64,000 bases of DNA from Rhinopomastus cyanomelas (Eukaryota > Chordata > Aves > Bucerotiformes > Rhinopomastidae): the NCBI GenBank assembly GCA_013400115.1, contig VXBP01002815.1:1054001-1118000 (forward strand). Reading direction: 5' to 3'. Positions 26,011-38,960 of this stretch are shown here, piece by piece; position 1 is the first letter of the stretch, and the number at the start of each line of letters is the position of its first letter. The notes below the pieces were generated by a model. It ran no database searches, was not told the DNA's origin, and worked only from the letters and a program-made list of their open reading frames with translations. Position numbers and translations under genes: made by a program.

Positions 26011-26214
26011 TTATGATACCACCTTGAACAGGAACACCTTGAAGGCAAGTGCTTTGCTAATGTCAGAGCGCACGAGCGCGGTGATTGTCAGGCGGAGGCA
26101 GAAAGGAGCTAGGCAACCCTTGAGAGATGATGATCCTATTTCGGTGGGCAAAATCACATCATTTCTCAGATGGCAGAACAGTCTCCTGCTCAATGTCACT
26201 TGTACAAGAGGCAT
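26011..26214. promoter_or_regulatory. Candidate regulatory patch with local CpG cluster
   Basis: CpG cluster at about 26067-26093 (GAGCGCACGAGCGCGGTG and AGGCGGAGG), followed by AAATCACATCATTTCTCAGATG. Both strands are open over the interval without recognisable protein words. Composition only. Confidence 0.2.
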
Positions 26215-26832
26215 TTTGATGAGCAGAAAAACACGTGAAGTGAAGTATGCAAAGTCTGGAGCAGTGATTACTGACTCGCAGATCTCTGCCTGATGACATC
26301 CAGATTTACAAAAGCATGTGTTTGATCAATAGCCACTGATGGCCAAATCCAGGTCTATATTAGAGTTTAGGTGGGGCTTCTCATAAACACTTCTGCAAGG
26401 AGGAATCAAGATACAGAGCGTACACCCAGCATGTTCTCACGCGCCTCCTTTTGTCTACAACCAACGAAGTCACACACCCTGCCCGTGCTTGCACTACTGT
26501 GTTAAGTGCCCTGATTAATGAACCAGGGGGAGAAGGAAGAGTAATTCTCAGCTGTCACGTAAAAATTTATTGTGACTGGTTCTTGTTTGTCGTGACCCAG
26601 TGTTTTATTTTTTGCTCACACCCACATAGAGCTTTTTTCATGTATAGCTTTTGCATATATCTTGGGTGCATATTTTAATGGACATAAACTATTGCCTGTT
26701 CAGTTAATTATTGTTTTTCAGTTAATGGTTATCGGTATTTTGTGAGAGGCAGGATTAAAATATGTTTGCCTTCGTTCACAAAGTCAGGAAGTTCTGTTTA
26801 AAACAAGTCTGTTCTTCAACTCTACTAACTCA

Positions 26833-27246
26833 TGATCACAGAACATTAGGGATTGGAAGGGAACTCGAAAGATCATCTAGTCCAATCCCCCTGCCACAGC
26901 AGGGTGCCGTAGCTCCAGTCACACAGGATCATATCTGGGCAGGTTTTAAACGTCTCCAGAGAAGGAGACTCCAGAAGTCCCATGGGCAGCCCCTTCTAGC
27001 GTTCTGCCACTCTGACCATGAAGAAGTTCCTTCTCATACTGATGTGGAACCTTCTCTGTTCCAGCTCAAACCCATTGGCCCTTGTGCTATCACTGTCACT
27101 GAACAGAGCCTGGCTCCATTTTCCTGACACCCACCCTTCACATATTTATCAACATTAATGAGGTCACCCCTCAATCTCCTTTTCTCCAAGCTCTAGAGAC
27201 GCAGCTCCCTCAGCCTTTCCTCATCAGGGAGGTGTCCTACTCCCCT
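26833..27246 (-). repeat. CR1 LINE 3' fragment (first of a tandem pair)
   Basis: Minus-strand CR1 terminus starting with GATCACAGAACATTAGGGAT and running back into the C-terminal coding segment. It stops in the CTCATCAGGGAGGTGTCC region. It lies directly next to another CR1 in the same orientation that begins at 27247. Confidence 0.92.
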
Positions 27247-28210
27247 CATAGAATCATAGAATCATAGAATCATAGAATCATTACGGATCGGAAGGGACCT
27301 CGAAAGATCATCTAGTCCAATCCGCCTGCAACAGCAGGATCACCTAAACCAAGTCACACAGGAACCTGTCCAGTCGGGTCTTGAACATCTCCAGAGAAGG
27401 AGACTCCACAACCCCCCTGGGCAGCCTGTTCCAGTGCTCCGTCACCCTCACTGGGAAGAAGTTCCTTCTCAGGTTGATGTGGAACCTCCTATGTTCCAGC
27501 TTACAACCATTGCCCCTTGTCCTATCACTACATGACACCGAGAACAGCCCAGTGCCATCCTCCTGACACCCACCCCTCAAATATTTGTAGACATTAATGA
27601 GGTCGCCCCTCAGTCTCCTCTTCTCCAAGCTAAAGAGACCCAGCTCCCTCAACCTCTCCTCATAAGGGAGGTGTTCCACCTCTCTTATCATCTTTGTTGC
27701 CCTACGCTGAACTCTCTCCAGCAGCTCCACATCCCTCTTGTACTGAGGAGCCCAGAACTGGACACAATACTCCAGGTGTGGTCTCACCAGGGCAGAGTAG
27801 AGGGGGAGAAGAACCTCTCTTGATCTGCTAACCACCCTCTTCTAATCCACCCCAGGATGCTGTTGGCCTTCTTGGCCACAAGAGCACATTGCTGGCTCAT
27901 AGTCATCTTATTGTCCACCAGGACCCCCAAGTCCCTTTCCCCTACACTACACTCCAACCGGTCAGTCCCCAGTTTGTACTGATACCTGGGGTTGTTCTTG
28001 CCCAGATGCAAGACTCTGCACTTACTCTTGTTATAGCTCATGAGATTTTTCTCAGCCCAGCTCTCCAGCCTGTCCAGATCTCGCTGAATGGCAGCACAGT
28101 CTGCGGGGGTGTCGGCGACACCACCCAGCTTAGTGTCATCAGCAAACTTGCTGACAGTGCATGCCAATCCCTCATCCAAGTCATCAATGAATAGATTGAA
28201 CATCCACATT
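27247..28210 (-). repeat. CR1 LINE fragment with FADD reverse-transcriptase motif
   Basis: About 960 bases of CR1 on the minus strand, starting with four CATAGAAT-type tail units. Two overlapping open frames (27344-27835 and 27784-28248) lie in different frames, so a frameshift separates the catalytic part from the C-terminus. The upstream frame has FADDTKLGG, the catalytic aspartate motif of LINE reverse transcriptase, then KCRVLHLG and MSQQCALVAKKANSILGW. The downstream frame has the LEYCVQFWAP and EERLRELGLFSLEKRRLRG words. The 5' end is truncated near 28210, and there is no endonuclease domain or ORF1, so it is inactive. Confidence 0.94.
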
Positions 28211-30344
28211 GCTCTGATGTGACCAGTCACTGCTAACTTGTGTTGCAATCAGCCCCATTACTAGGTTTCTGAATTTTGGAAACTTAGAAATTCTGAATTT
28301 GGAAGTGAAATGCTGTGTGTCACAAAATAGGAAGTTTATTCAATGAGCTCACCGGTCTGGTGGCAGAGCCCGGGGGTGAGTGATATCCATGTGTTAAAAC
28401 TGAGCAGCAGTATTCCAGAAGCCTTGTCTCAAAGCTCTTAATACCCTTTGAGAAGTATGGGCTTTGATAGAATATGATTTGTTTCAATCATGATGTGGTA
28501 AATCTCTCCTTGGGGATATCAGGAAGGAGGGGTTCCATCAACAAGTCTCTGCCTTTCTGTCAAGATCTGATTAGTTGTGAAATTACAAGCAGCATTTTAG
28601 ACATGGTTACAGTAAAGGTTATAGGCACTCCTTGGATCTGAAATTTCATTTTAGAGCAAAAGGTCCCCAAGGGCTGGTTTAATTTATTTAATTACATTGT
28701 ACAAGACTTGGGTAATAGTTTTAGATCAAAGTATAAAAACCAACTTCCAGGCGAATTTGTAATATAATTCGAAGGGGTAAATTGCTAAACACTTCAACAG
28801 TTTTGCTTCATAGGACAGAATGATACAAGGATATGGATTGCAATGATATAGTGCCAGTGGAAGCCTTATATTAAAATCATAAATAATAAATTAGGGAAAG
28901 TAACTTGCTTAATTGTAGTGGCAGCTGATCTTCCTTTGAAACGATTGTGTTACAAAACCAAATTAAACAGACCTTGGAAGCCCCCAGGCCTTTTAAAACA
29001 TTGCTTCCAACCCTTTGTAGCTTGGAAGAGGAAGACGGGCTTTAAAAATTTGGTCTTTTCACAAAGTACTTCTATTCCAAGGGGTTCTGTGCCCATAGGG
29101 CAGAAAGAGTTACTGCAGCAGCTCTTGGTCCTTCCTGATGAGGTGGGCCATGGCGAGGGGTGAAATCTCCCTGAACTTGCAGATTCCCCTCATTGCCTAT
29201 CTTGAGTGATACTTCTCCTCACCCTTCCCACATTCACTTGAACTGTCTGTGTCCATTTTCCCAGACAGACTTTGAACAGGGATTTTTTTTTGTAGCCATT
29301 TTATTACCAAGCACCCGCTTGTATTGGGCATCTTCAAGCCGTTTGCTTTTAACTCCGCGATTAGCCACATGATGAAAATGACTCAAAAGCAGCATCCCCA
29401 GAACAAAACTTTAATTACTCATTTTTCTACAGGTACAAAGTGCACACAGCCAGAACCAGAAAGCATTAAAGTAGAGGTCCAGACCTTTCTGACACCATAA
29501 CGTTTCTTTGGCAGCTCTTTTGATTCACCCTTAAGCAAACTATTTTCAACTCCCTTGCTAGAAGAACTAAGCCGCTTGGTTTGGACGTGCCGTTCTCTGT
29601 GTGTTTCCTTTCTAATCACTCAACTCTGACTGTCACTCATTGTGTCATGTCTGATCACCAACACAATTTCGAGGCCAAGGCTCCGCTACTGGTAGTCATT
29701 TCTAAAACCTGACTAAGGAGATGCATTATGAGGGTGGAGGCCAGTGATAAATCTGAGCTGTTGTGTCTGGTGTTTGTGAGTCTGACTTCTCTCTGAGTTA
29801 CTGTTTTACTCTTCTTACATTAAATCTTTTGATCCACAAATATTTGCTACATCCATCAGAAGTTCTTCCAATTCATCATGTGTGCTCTTACAGCTTGTTT
29901 TTCTAATTTTTTAAAATATAGACCAGCAATTTCATTGAAGCTTTCCCTTAAATAATGGCACTAGGACATTCTGCCATCAGTGTTGCTAGAATCAATAGCC
30001 CTCTGAAATATAGTGCACGTCCCTCTGTTTCATATTTAAAGGACAGCTCTCTTTGTTTCTGTATCGATGCACTGCTTTTTCATGATTTTCCTGCTTTTCC
30101 AGTCTGTTTAGGATACAGCAGTGCTAGTTTTTGCTCAGTGGTGACTCACCTAAGAGATGCCTTCCTAATGATATCCCCTGCTTCAAATTATCCCACTTGA
30201 ATAAACTATAAGTACACTGAATTTTAATGTTCAGATCCTTGTTCTTGGAATAAAATGAAGCAGCATATGCTAAATTCACATCAGAGACAGATAGTTTTTT
30301 CTAGAATAAAATTTATGACCCATTTCATGAAAAAGATTAAAAAT
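28211..30344. other. Gene-free stretch, probable SDK1 intron 1
   Basis: No supportable gene or repeat. Frames here are short and show no known domain. Confidence 0.5.
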
Positions 30345-31638
30345 GAGCTGAACAGCGGGTACAGGGCAACCAGGGGCTGAGGCACAGCCTGTGTGGGTTT
30401 AGGAAAGGAAGGTTCTGCCTATCCAGCCTGATCTTATTGTGTGACTGAGTGACTTGTCTAGTGGATGAGAGGAAGGCTGTGGATGTGGTCTGCCTAGACT
30501 TCAGCAAAGCCTTCAGCACAGTCTCCTGCAACATCCTCCTGGAGAAGCTGGCAGTTCATGGCTTGGATGGGTGCAGGTATGGCTGGATTAAAAACTGGCT
30601 GGATGACTGGGCACAGAGACTGGTTGTGAATGATGCTGCATCCAGTTGGTGCCCAGTGACCAGTGGTGTCCCCCAGGGATCAGCACTGGGCCCAGATCTA
30701 TTCAAAATCTTTACTGATGACCTGGATGAGGTGATCGAATCTACCCTTAGTAAATTCACAATTTGAGGGGGAGTGTCGATCTGCTGGAGGGGAGAAAGAT
30801 GCTGCACAAAGATCTCAACAGGCTGGGTCAATGGACAGAGGCCAACAGGATGAGTTTTAACAGGGCCAAGGACAAGGCCCGACATTCAGGCCACAAGAAC
30901 CGCCTGCAGCTCCAGTCTGGGGGATGAGTCTCTGCCAGGCCGCTCTCTCTGGCTGGAGAGCAGCCTGGCAGAGAGGGACCTGGCAGTACTGGCTGACAAC
31001 TGGCTGAACAGGAGCCAGCAGTGTACCCAGGTAGTCCAGATGGCCAGTGGCATCCTGGCTTGTATCAGGAATAGTGCGGCCAGCAGATCTAGGGATGTAA
31101 TTCTCCTCCTGTACTGGGCACTGGTGAGGCCTCCCCTCCAGTACTGGGGCAGTTTTGGGTCTCTCTCTTCAAGAAAGAGATTGAGGGGCTGGAGCAGATC
31201 CAGAGGGGCAACCAGGCTGAGGAAGGGATGGAGGGAAAGTCTAATGAGGAGAGGCTAAGGGAGCTGGGTTTGTGTAGCCTGAGGAAGAGGAGACTCAGGG
31301 GGGACCTCATCCCTCTCTACAACTCTCTGAAGGGAGGTTGTAGTCAGATGGGGGTCAGGCTCTTCTCCCAGGCAACTAGAGACAGGACGAGAGGGCAGGG
31401 CCTGGAGCTGCCAGGAGATGGTCAGGTTGGATGTTAGGAAGCCCTTCCTCAGGGAAAGTGTGATCAGAGCCTGGACTGGACTGCCCAGGAGTCCCCATCC
31501 CTGACGTTGTTTAAGGACAGACTGACTGTGGCACTCAGTGCCCGCCCTGGTCTAGGTGATTTTGGTGATGTTAGCTCATGAGCTGGACTTGATGATCTCA
31601 AGGGTCTTTTCCAGCCTCAGTAACTCAATGATTCTGTG
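30345..31638 (+). repeat. Long, decayed CR1 LINE fragment
   Basis: About 1.3 kb of sense-strand CR1, the longest copy in the window. The frame at 30449-30766 carries VCLDFSKAFSTVSCNILLEK and SGVPQGSALGPDLF, the reverse-transcriptase A and B motifs. It stops just where the FADD motif should follow (after TLSKF). Further on, several frames give broken pieces of the C-terminal region (LRELGLCSLRKRRLRGDL at about 31255-31310). The tail is TTTTCCAGCCTCAGTAACTC, then ATGATTCTGTG, the same type as at 21551. Stops and frameshifts show an old, dead copy. Confidence 0.93.
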
Positions 31639-34260
31639 AAAGAAATGAGTAGAAAATGGAAGAATATTTCCCAGTTTAGTTTTCTCCATGGGAGCTCTCA
31701 ATGCAACACTGAAATTCATCACCTGGATATGTTAATTATTATGACAGAAATAGCAGTAACTGTAGGGCTGCAATAGAACCTCTTTATGGTAAAGGACAGA
31801 GGTGTCTTCTGTTGAAGAACTGAGTGAAAAGCTGAGGGGGTACTGTCTGCTCCCTGAACTTTGAGCTTGTCAGTCTTGTAATTATCTTTTAGTTCTTTTG
31901 GCCATTTAACACTAAAACTGTTCTGGATTAATCTGATAAGTTGTTTTGTTGATTCTCCATATTCAAAGGACCAGAGAGTGTTCCCTATGCTTCTCACGTA
32001 GCCAAACAGCCATCTTTTGTTTCAGATTTGTGGTATCGTGGCAGATGACAAAACCTGCTGCAGTTTCCAGTTTTAGAACACTTTTGAAACCTGGCATAAA
32101 CCTGGAGTGGGAGATGGTTTTTGTTGTTCACAGACACAAGAGCTGAAGTCTGCAGGTGGCTCACCAGTTCTAAAATATCTGCATTTAAGTAATTCTATTA
32201 AAATGTTGACTTAGTTGTGCAGTGTGATGCCTAACATCAAAGATTTAGTCAACAGTCATGATTATTATTTGTGATAATGTCCTCTTTCACTGTAAAAGAA
32301 GTGAATAGACCAGTGGTTCCATGGTCTGTTCCATAATATATATAATTTCCAATTGGTTGTCAATAACTACACACAGAGGGGTTTTTGTATATTTCAGTTT
32401 TCTATCCTTATGCAGCTTTTCTTGAATCATTTTTTTCCAGGGGGTTGGAATACTCTCAGTGTGTCTTTCACCATTTGCCACAAAAGCTGTTGTGTTCTTT
32501 TTTTAATTTGTACAATTTGAACTTTAATGTTTTGAAGGACCTTTTCTACATCGCCGTCTCTATCCTGCTGTTTAACCTTTCTGGCCCCTTTAATAAGCTC
32601 CCTTATTCTAAGCAGCTTCCCCTTCTGAAACGAAAGAATACTCTGATAGATTTCCTCATTATTTTGATAATAGTCAAACTTCTGAAGTGTTGACCTAAAG
32701 TGATCTCCTAGACGGGGTGTCGATACTGGTTTTACCAACAGCAAGGAGGAACCTCCTACTGCATCTCAGGGTTTCTGTAGCCTGACAAAGTGTCCATGGG
32801 ATGGATTGAGGATGAAGAGAGAGCAAACTGTAAATTTTGTGAAGAATGAAGGTTTAGGGATGTAGAGGGGATCCGATGTTACGTGTGGGACTGGACTAAT
32901 GATGTTTAGGAAGTAATGAATTTAAGAAGAACACTTCAGGTTTATTGGAATTTTAAAATGGGAAGGATTCCATAGACACATGAATGTCCACAGATAACTG
33001 GACTTTTCTGACTGGCTGAACAATCTGGAAGGGTTTGTCACTGTGTAGTTTTGCTTTCCTTAATTTATCCCAGGATTTTTGCTTGCTCTAATGAATGAAC
33101 TCCAGCTGTTGGATTCCATATGGGAAATGGGGCCAGCACTTCCTGGCAAGTTGTGCCTGTGCTGTGAAACTGAGAATGAATCAGCACAAGAGATCTGGGA
33201 ATGATAGTCTAACACAAACCAGATGACTGTCATCTGCTATTTGGGTGGCAGGGAGAGGCAAGAGGGAGGAAACTTTGCTTTTCAGGCAGGGTTAAAGGAA
33301 TGAACTTTTTATATCAGTTCAGCTTGTGGGTTTAATTTGGAAAAAATTTACAGGCACTTTGAGAAATTCTGTCTCCAAGGATGTATTTAAAGATTTGTGC
33401 TGCAGACACAGGCATCATCAGAGTAGTTTCCAGTGGCTGTGGTAGCTGTGGGGGAAGCGGAAAGTAAGTTTCAAAAGAGAGTAAGAATTCAAACAAAAAA
33501 TCCCCCACCAGTCTGCCTTTAGCAGTTTCCATCACTGAAGTAGTTACTAATGGATGTCTCAAAACATCATCTGAGAACCTGTAAAATTTGAAGTAGGAAA
33601 TAATTCAGTTTTACCAATCCATATTTTTGATTTCATACATATTTATTTTTCTCAGACTTTAAAGGCAGACTGGTTTTAACCATTTTTTAAACCAGAGGCA
33701 CCGTGAGTGGGATGTAGTTGGGCCAGTAGACCCTGTTTAGATATTGGAATTTCCGTGCAAAGTTCTGGGTCTCTGCTTGAAGTGAAGAGAAAGTCTTCTA
33801 TATTGTGTACTTTAAGAGAATTAAAGACAGAGAATGAAAACTCCACTGAATATTTGCCATGACACTCCTTGGTATTTTGAGTGTTTCAGCCAATGGTCCT
33901 TTAAGAATTCAAGCTTGACCTTTTGATCTTTTTTCATCTCAGACACCAGTGCATCCTACGGGACACAGTCTCCTTCTGATAATTCTCATTCTGTTTTCTG
34001 TTTGTCCACTGATCTTGGGCTGCCTTGATTTCACCCAGAGAATTTCACAGTTGGACCACCTTACCATACCTTTCTTGAGTTAAATCTCTGCTGATCTTCT
34101 CTTTCTTTGAAGTTCAAATTGATGGACCTGGTTTTCTTACAGCTTACCCTCGTGTTTTCCAAAGCATGAGTAACTTTTAAGCCTCTTTTGATTTACTACT
34201 GATTTCTTTCAAGTAGTGCCAGTAGCACATTCTGTGGAGCCTGTTGATCCATACTGACTT
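31639..34260 (-). pseudogene. Unidentified minus-strand protein-like patch, possibly a decayed gene copy
   Basis: Read on the minus strand, this stretch has several protein-like segments broken by stops and frame changes. A charged, helix-like segment at about 33960-34130 includes FKEREDQQRF and QDQWTNRKQNENYQK. A frame at 33332-33562 includes FLLSFETYFPLPPQLPQP. A lysine-rich frame of 105 codons at 32427-32744 includes ILSFQKGKLLRIRELIKGAR, and a frame at 31719-31997 includes SVKWPKELKDNYK. I do not recognise the parent. It could be an old processed or tandem pseudogene, an unknown repeat, or chance in AT-rich DNA. Birds have few processed pseudogenes, which lowers the odds of the first option. 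Confidence 0.2.
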
Positions 34261-36650
34261 ATTTCTTCACAAATCCATGTGTAATTTCAATGCTTTATAA
34301 TAAATGAATTCCTAATGTGCCCATTGAGATCTATATGGACGTGTGTGTAACTTGTAATCATCACATCAATAGAGAGAAGGATGGACTGATGCACTGTTAT
34401 TAGTTTCCCTTAAATAGCTATTTTAGACCAACAAAGGTTCCCATGAAAGAAAATAATTTAATGAATATTATAATTTAGTGACTGCAACATCTAATTTCCA
34501 GAGAGGAAAAAAATCTATTGTTTTCAGTAAGAACATGAGAGCAAATATTAAGAGGAATGAAAGCATTAAGCATGCATCTTATTGCATTAATCTGCATCGT
34601 TCTGATGGCGTAGCAACTGCAATTTATTCTGCCTGCGTGTATTTACTTTTCACAAGGCATCTCGGGCTGCAGAAAACTTTTTCTTAATTGCTTGAATTTT
34701 GAGCTGAAATATTTTATGCTGATCTGTGCTTGAGGGTAAGGGGTTTTGAAAGCTCGAACAAAAACCAACAGTTCTTTTTGCACAGAGAAATACGCGACAA
34801 GAACGCTACAGCCATTAAAAATTAAGAACCGGATTGATTTAGATGAAATACAACAGTTCAGAATAACGGGTATGCAAAGATTTGTTTTGAACCCGTGGAG
34901 CTTGTTTTCATTAATGCTCCAACCCTCTTTATTAGAAGTGTGTGATATAAATACAATTCCTATCCCTGATGACACCTCCAGAGTAACAGAGGAGATTGCT
35001 GTTTTTATTTGCCTAGTTGTTGTGGGTATTTTTGTTTAGCCTGTGAGATATCTGGTACCTTCTGTGTCTCTCAGTTCACTTTCAGAAGTGTTCAGGAAGC
35101 ACTGAAATGCAAAGTGGACATCTGTTCTCAGGTGGTCAATGCTCAGTAGACGAGGCAGGTGCAGTCCTTCGATAAATCCTGTAGCTGTATTGATGATGGT
35201 GTCTGAAGGCACGGTGGCATTGCAAAAAGCATGTTTGAGTTAAATAGATCAGAAGGAAAATGGGGAACCACTGATGCAATATTCTTCCAGTGAACAATGA
35301 GGAGAAAATGTCATTTTGAATGGTTTCTTGATTCAGATTGTCAAATTATATCAGTATGTGGAGTTTTGCAACAAGATTCACAATGGAACTATCTTGAAAT
35401 GAGCTGTGTTCCACTGAGGGGTGAAGAGGAGGGGAAACATGAACTGCTGGGGTTTGTATCCTGCAGGATACACACAAAGATGGAACCGTAACACGCTTTC
35501 AAAAATCATTTCTCAACAGGCTGATGCCACAAACCCAGTCCTCCAAGGGTCTTTTATCAAAGGAACCAGCTGTGTGTGGCCTCTTGCAATAAAGGCAGTG
35601 AAAACAGCAGCTCTAGAATCTACCCATGTGAAATGTAATCACAAATTAAAAGAAACAGCCAGCGTGCCTCTCTTGTTTTAAAGATCATCTGTGCCAATAT
35701 CTTGATCCTCTGAGACTGAGACAGCCACTGCATTTCAAAGCTTTTGCTCTTCCTTCCCTGCTTTTGTGTAGAGTTTATATTCACTTACTGCAAGAAGATA
35801 AGGAACATATGGGTTTGAGTTTGCAGCAAAGTTTATAATTCCAAAGAACACACAAATAGCTGAACTTCCTGACTTCCAGAAATTTGGATTCGGTGCTTGT
35901 TAGTGTTTTATTGTTTCACTTCTTTTTGTAGGAAGGTATTTCTCCTCTAAGCAAAACGGATAAAATCAAAAGATCGGCTCAGGTTTGAGATCCCTTGGGA
36001 GAATTCAGAGCCCTCCACTTCTCTTGTGCAATTTCAAATGCATGTTCAGGCTAGAACTGGAAACGCTCCATCCATTTGGGATTTCAAATAGGATGTGGAT
36101 ACCAGAATAAATTAATTAATATTTCCTTTGAACCTTGCTGTGCGCCTGAAGTAAGAGGCTGGAAGTTGTGTGATAGCTGCCATGGACGGTTTAGTTTCTT
36201 TAGCTAGGGTATTGATAATCAATTTCAAGGCTCAAAAACCCCTCAGCTACTGATGCAGATATTCTTGTGACATGTGAGCAGCTGTTATCAGACGACAATT
36301 TGCAGTAAACAGCTGTATTAAGCCAAGGACTTCACCAGGACCTTTGAGAAGTCATGATGGGGACTGGCTTTCAGAAATGAAACCTCAGGTCAGCCTTGCA
36401 CAGGGTCTCTCAATCTTGTGAACTTGCTACACACACATTTTCATGGAGAGAAGTGTGTATCGCTGCTTGCTAAAGTTATGTCAACACAGCAAATCAAATC
36501 CTTCGCTTCACTGCCTTGTTTTAAAGAAAACCAGCATTTTTCTAGGAATAGCTCTTTCAAGGCTTTCAACTTCCATTGCAAATAGGGTTAATTACCTTGG
36601 AACAAAGGCATTTGCCATTAGTCAGGTGACGTGTGGCATTCAGCTTCATA
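34261..36650. other. Gene-free stretch, probable SDK1 intron 1
   Basis: No supportable gene. Opposed frames at 34643-34975 (minus) and 34746-35039 (plus) overlap and have no recognisable domains. Confidence 0.45.
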
Positions 36651-36714
36651 CTGGTCGGACTGGAGGATCTTTAAGGTCTTTTCCAACCTCATCATTACTG
36701 TGATACTGTGATAC
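36651..36714 (+). repeat. CR1 LINE 3' tail fragment
   Basis: Short sense-strand terminus: GGATCTTTAAGGTCTTTTCC, then AACCTCATCATTACTGTGAT and ACTGTGATAC. It matches the tail of the copy ending at 51110, so it belongs to the same subfamily. Confidence 0.85.
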
Positions 36715-38279
36715 ATTCAGCTTTCACACTGGTTACTTGTGACTTTCACTCACACTCTTTTCCTCTGCACTTTTCTGTTTCTTTGGGTTTTTTCCATTTT
36801 TTTTTTTTTTTAACACTGGACATTCTGACGGGAATTCAGGAAAGCTGAAGCTTCTTATTCTTCCAAAAGACTTGGAGGGCACTCAGAGGAAACCACATGC
36901 TGCTGGAATCAAACAAACAGTGTGTTTTGTGCATTTAAGAAAAACTCTGTGCATACTATAAACAAGACATTCATTATTGTCTATCTCAGCTATTTTTTTC
37001 TCTGCCAACAATGCAGGCAGAGCAGCAAGGTAAAGGTCCCTCATCCATAGATTTAATCTTTCTTCAAAGCCTTATAAGTAAAAGCAACCATCTGCACAGG
37101 ACAGCTGTTGAAATCCCTCTCTTACAAGCACTGTATTGGTGCCAAAGTGAAGCTTCTTGCCCTAATATCATTGTGCCCTCATTAGAAATAAGCAGCCCAA
37201 ACCCATTCTATGTTATCCTTGAAATCCATCAAATGATGCGGTAATTCCTGCCACAACAATAGTCTTCTGCGGTGGTTGCTAATGTGGAGCCTCAGTGCAT
37301 AGGGTCCATTGTATTTGCAGCCAACGTACAGTTAACAAGGAGCTGGGCTTTTTTTTTTGATGTTTAGATATTTTTATGAATATTCTTTTTATCCATTAGG
37401 TTCAGCTGATCACGCACTCATGCAAACTGTGGGCAAATCACTGAATTTCACAACTGAAGTAATTGGTGTTTTGTTCTCTATAGGTTTTTCTCTGCAGAAG
37501 AAGAAATTTAAGAAGTTATAATAGAAAAAAAAACCACCCTAATGTGTAAGGGCACCTATTTTCATGGCAGAATAGGTTTTCACTAAGGATGTGGAAAAAA
37601 CCTCATCCAGGTATTATCTGAGAGGGGAAAAAAAAGTAGAACATGAACAATGTATAACCACAAAGAATTGTTTTAAATATAGTTGGCTGGTTTTAGTTTC
37701 AAAGTCTCGGGAACAAGGCTCAGGAATTTTTAATGGAATTTTCATTCAGTTGTTAATGATGCAGATGATTTTTAAGTATCAAAGGTGGGACACACAGCCT
37801 CCTCCCACCACCCCGACTACACATTTGATTTTCTCTTTTACAGAGCTTTTCCTTTGTCCTTTTCTGCAGTATTCTTCCCTTCTCAAGTATCTGTCTTTGA
37901 AATCAATTTCAGATGTCAGGAAAAAATTAAAGATGTTGGCACTAGTTGTCACAGATCAGACTAGGATGTCTCATTAAACTGAGCAAAGAGAGTGCGAATC
38001 ACCTTTAATTTTCAGATTGGTTTGTCTTTCATGCTAAAGTGAACGTGATTGATGCCTTGTGGAGTAATATGTGATAATATTTACTGAAACCTCTCTTAAA
38101 TATTCGAAGGTATATTTCTGCATCTACCTGGTATTGACGATTTTGGCTTCCTGTGTTCTCCTTTCTTGGCTGATGGCCTCTCAAAGTGAACTTTCAGAAC
38201 AAATGTAGAACAAGTCAGGCATGCCCCTGTTGTGTTGATAATATCAACTTGACAAATGCATTCTGAATTTTGCCTCTGG

Positions 38280-38960
38280 CCATTAAAATGGAAAGCGAAG
38301 TCGGAAGTGTTTTATGGGAGGTCTTTTTATTGCTTGTACCAGCAAGTACTGCACTGGTTTTGTCAAAGGAAAACACCATTTTTATAAAGCACTTGCCCTG
38401 TTGACTCCTAACTAGAACAATATATTTTAATCTATCATCCTGTTAGTTTTACTGTTTCTTTGTTTTATTTACCATCGTTGCACATTCTAAGCTGATATAA
38501 ACCAAAGGCCAAAAGCCTGAGCTAAATAAATATTATGTTAATGTGACTTATTGTGTTTATTAATAGAACTTGTTTTCTGTACACAGTGAAGAGAAATAGG
38601 AGCTTGTTGCTGAACCCTGTCTATACAATTTTAATGACTTGGTTGTGTATGCAGAGAAGAAGGTCGACTGGTCATGCTTTTGCATGCTCACCATTTTAAT
38701 TGATTACATGTATTTCCACAGTAAATAGCAGTCGAGGTGCTTTGTAAATACGAAGCGCAGGGAAAGAAATCATCAGCTTTTGTCAGTCGCAGTGGGTTGG
38801 TAAGAAGCACACACAGATAAGTGTTTTCTGTAATTTGGAGTATGTTACTCCAATTTAGGAACTGCAATTTTTGTTTGTGAAGCTGCTTGATTGGCCTTTG
38901 TCCAATAAAGGCTTCCTGTAACCATGGAACATGCTAATTCAATGTGTTTTCGCATTAAAA
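38280..38960. promoter_or_regulatory. Candidate enhancer-like block
   Basis: Non-repetitive AT-rich sequence with many factor-like words: GTCAAAGGAAAACACC near 38363, AACCAAAGGCCAAAAGCC near 38501, GCTAAATAAATATTATGTTAATG near 38521, ATTAATAGAAC and TTTTAATTGATTACATG near 38694. It lies within a repeat-free part of the presumed intron. Proposed from composition only. Confidence 0.22.

Larger units (their letters stand above)
21696..26832. other. Gene-free stretch, probable SDK1 intron 1
   Basis: No exon or long repeat was seen. It contains a short ATT run near 22708-22727 and two small CpG-dense islets listed separately. Confidence 0.5.

Noticed and set aside
37591..37977. 128-codon plus-strand frame
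   Set aside because: AT-rich chance frame; no domain, no splice context.
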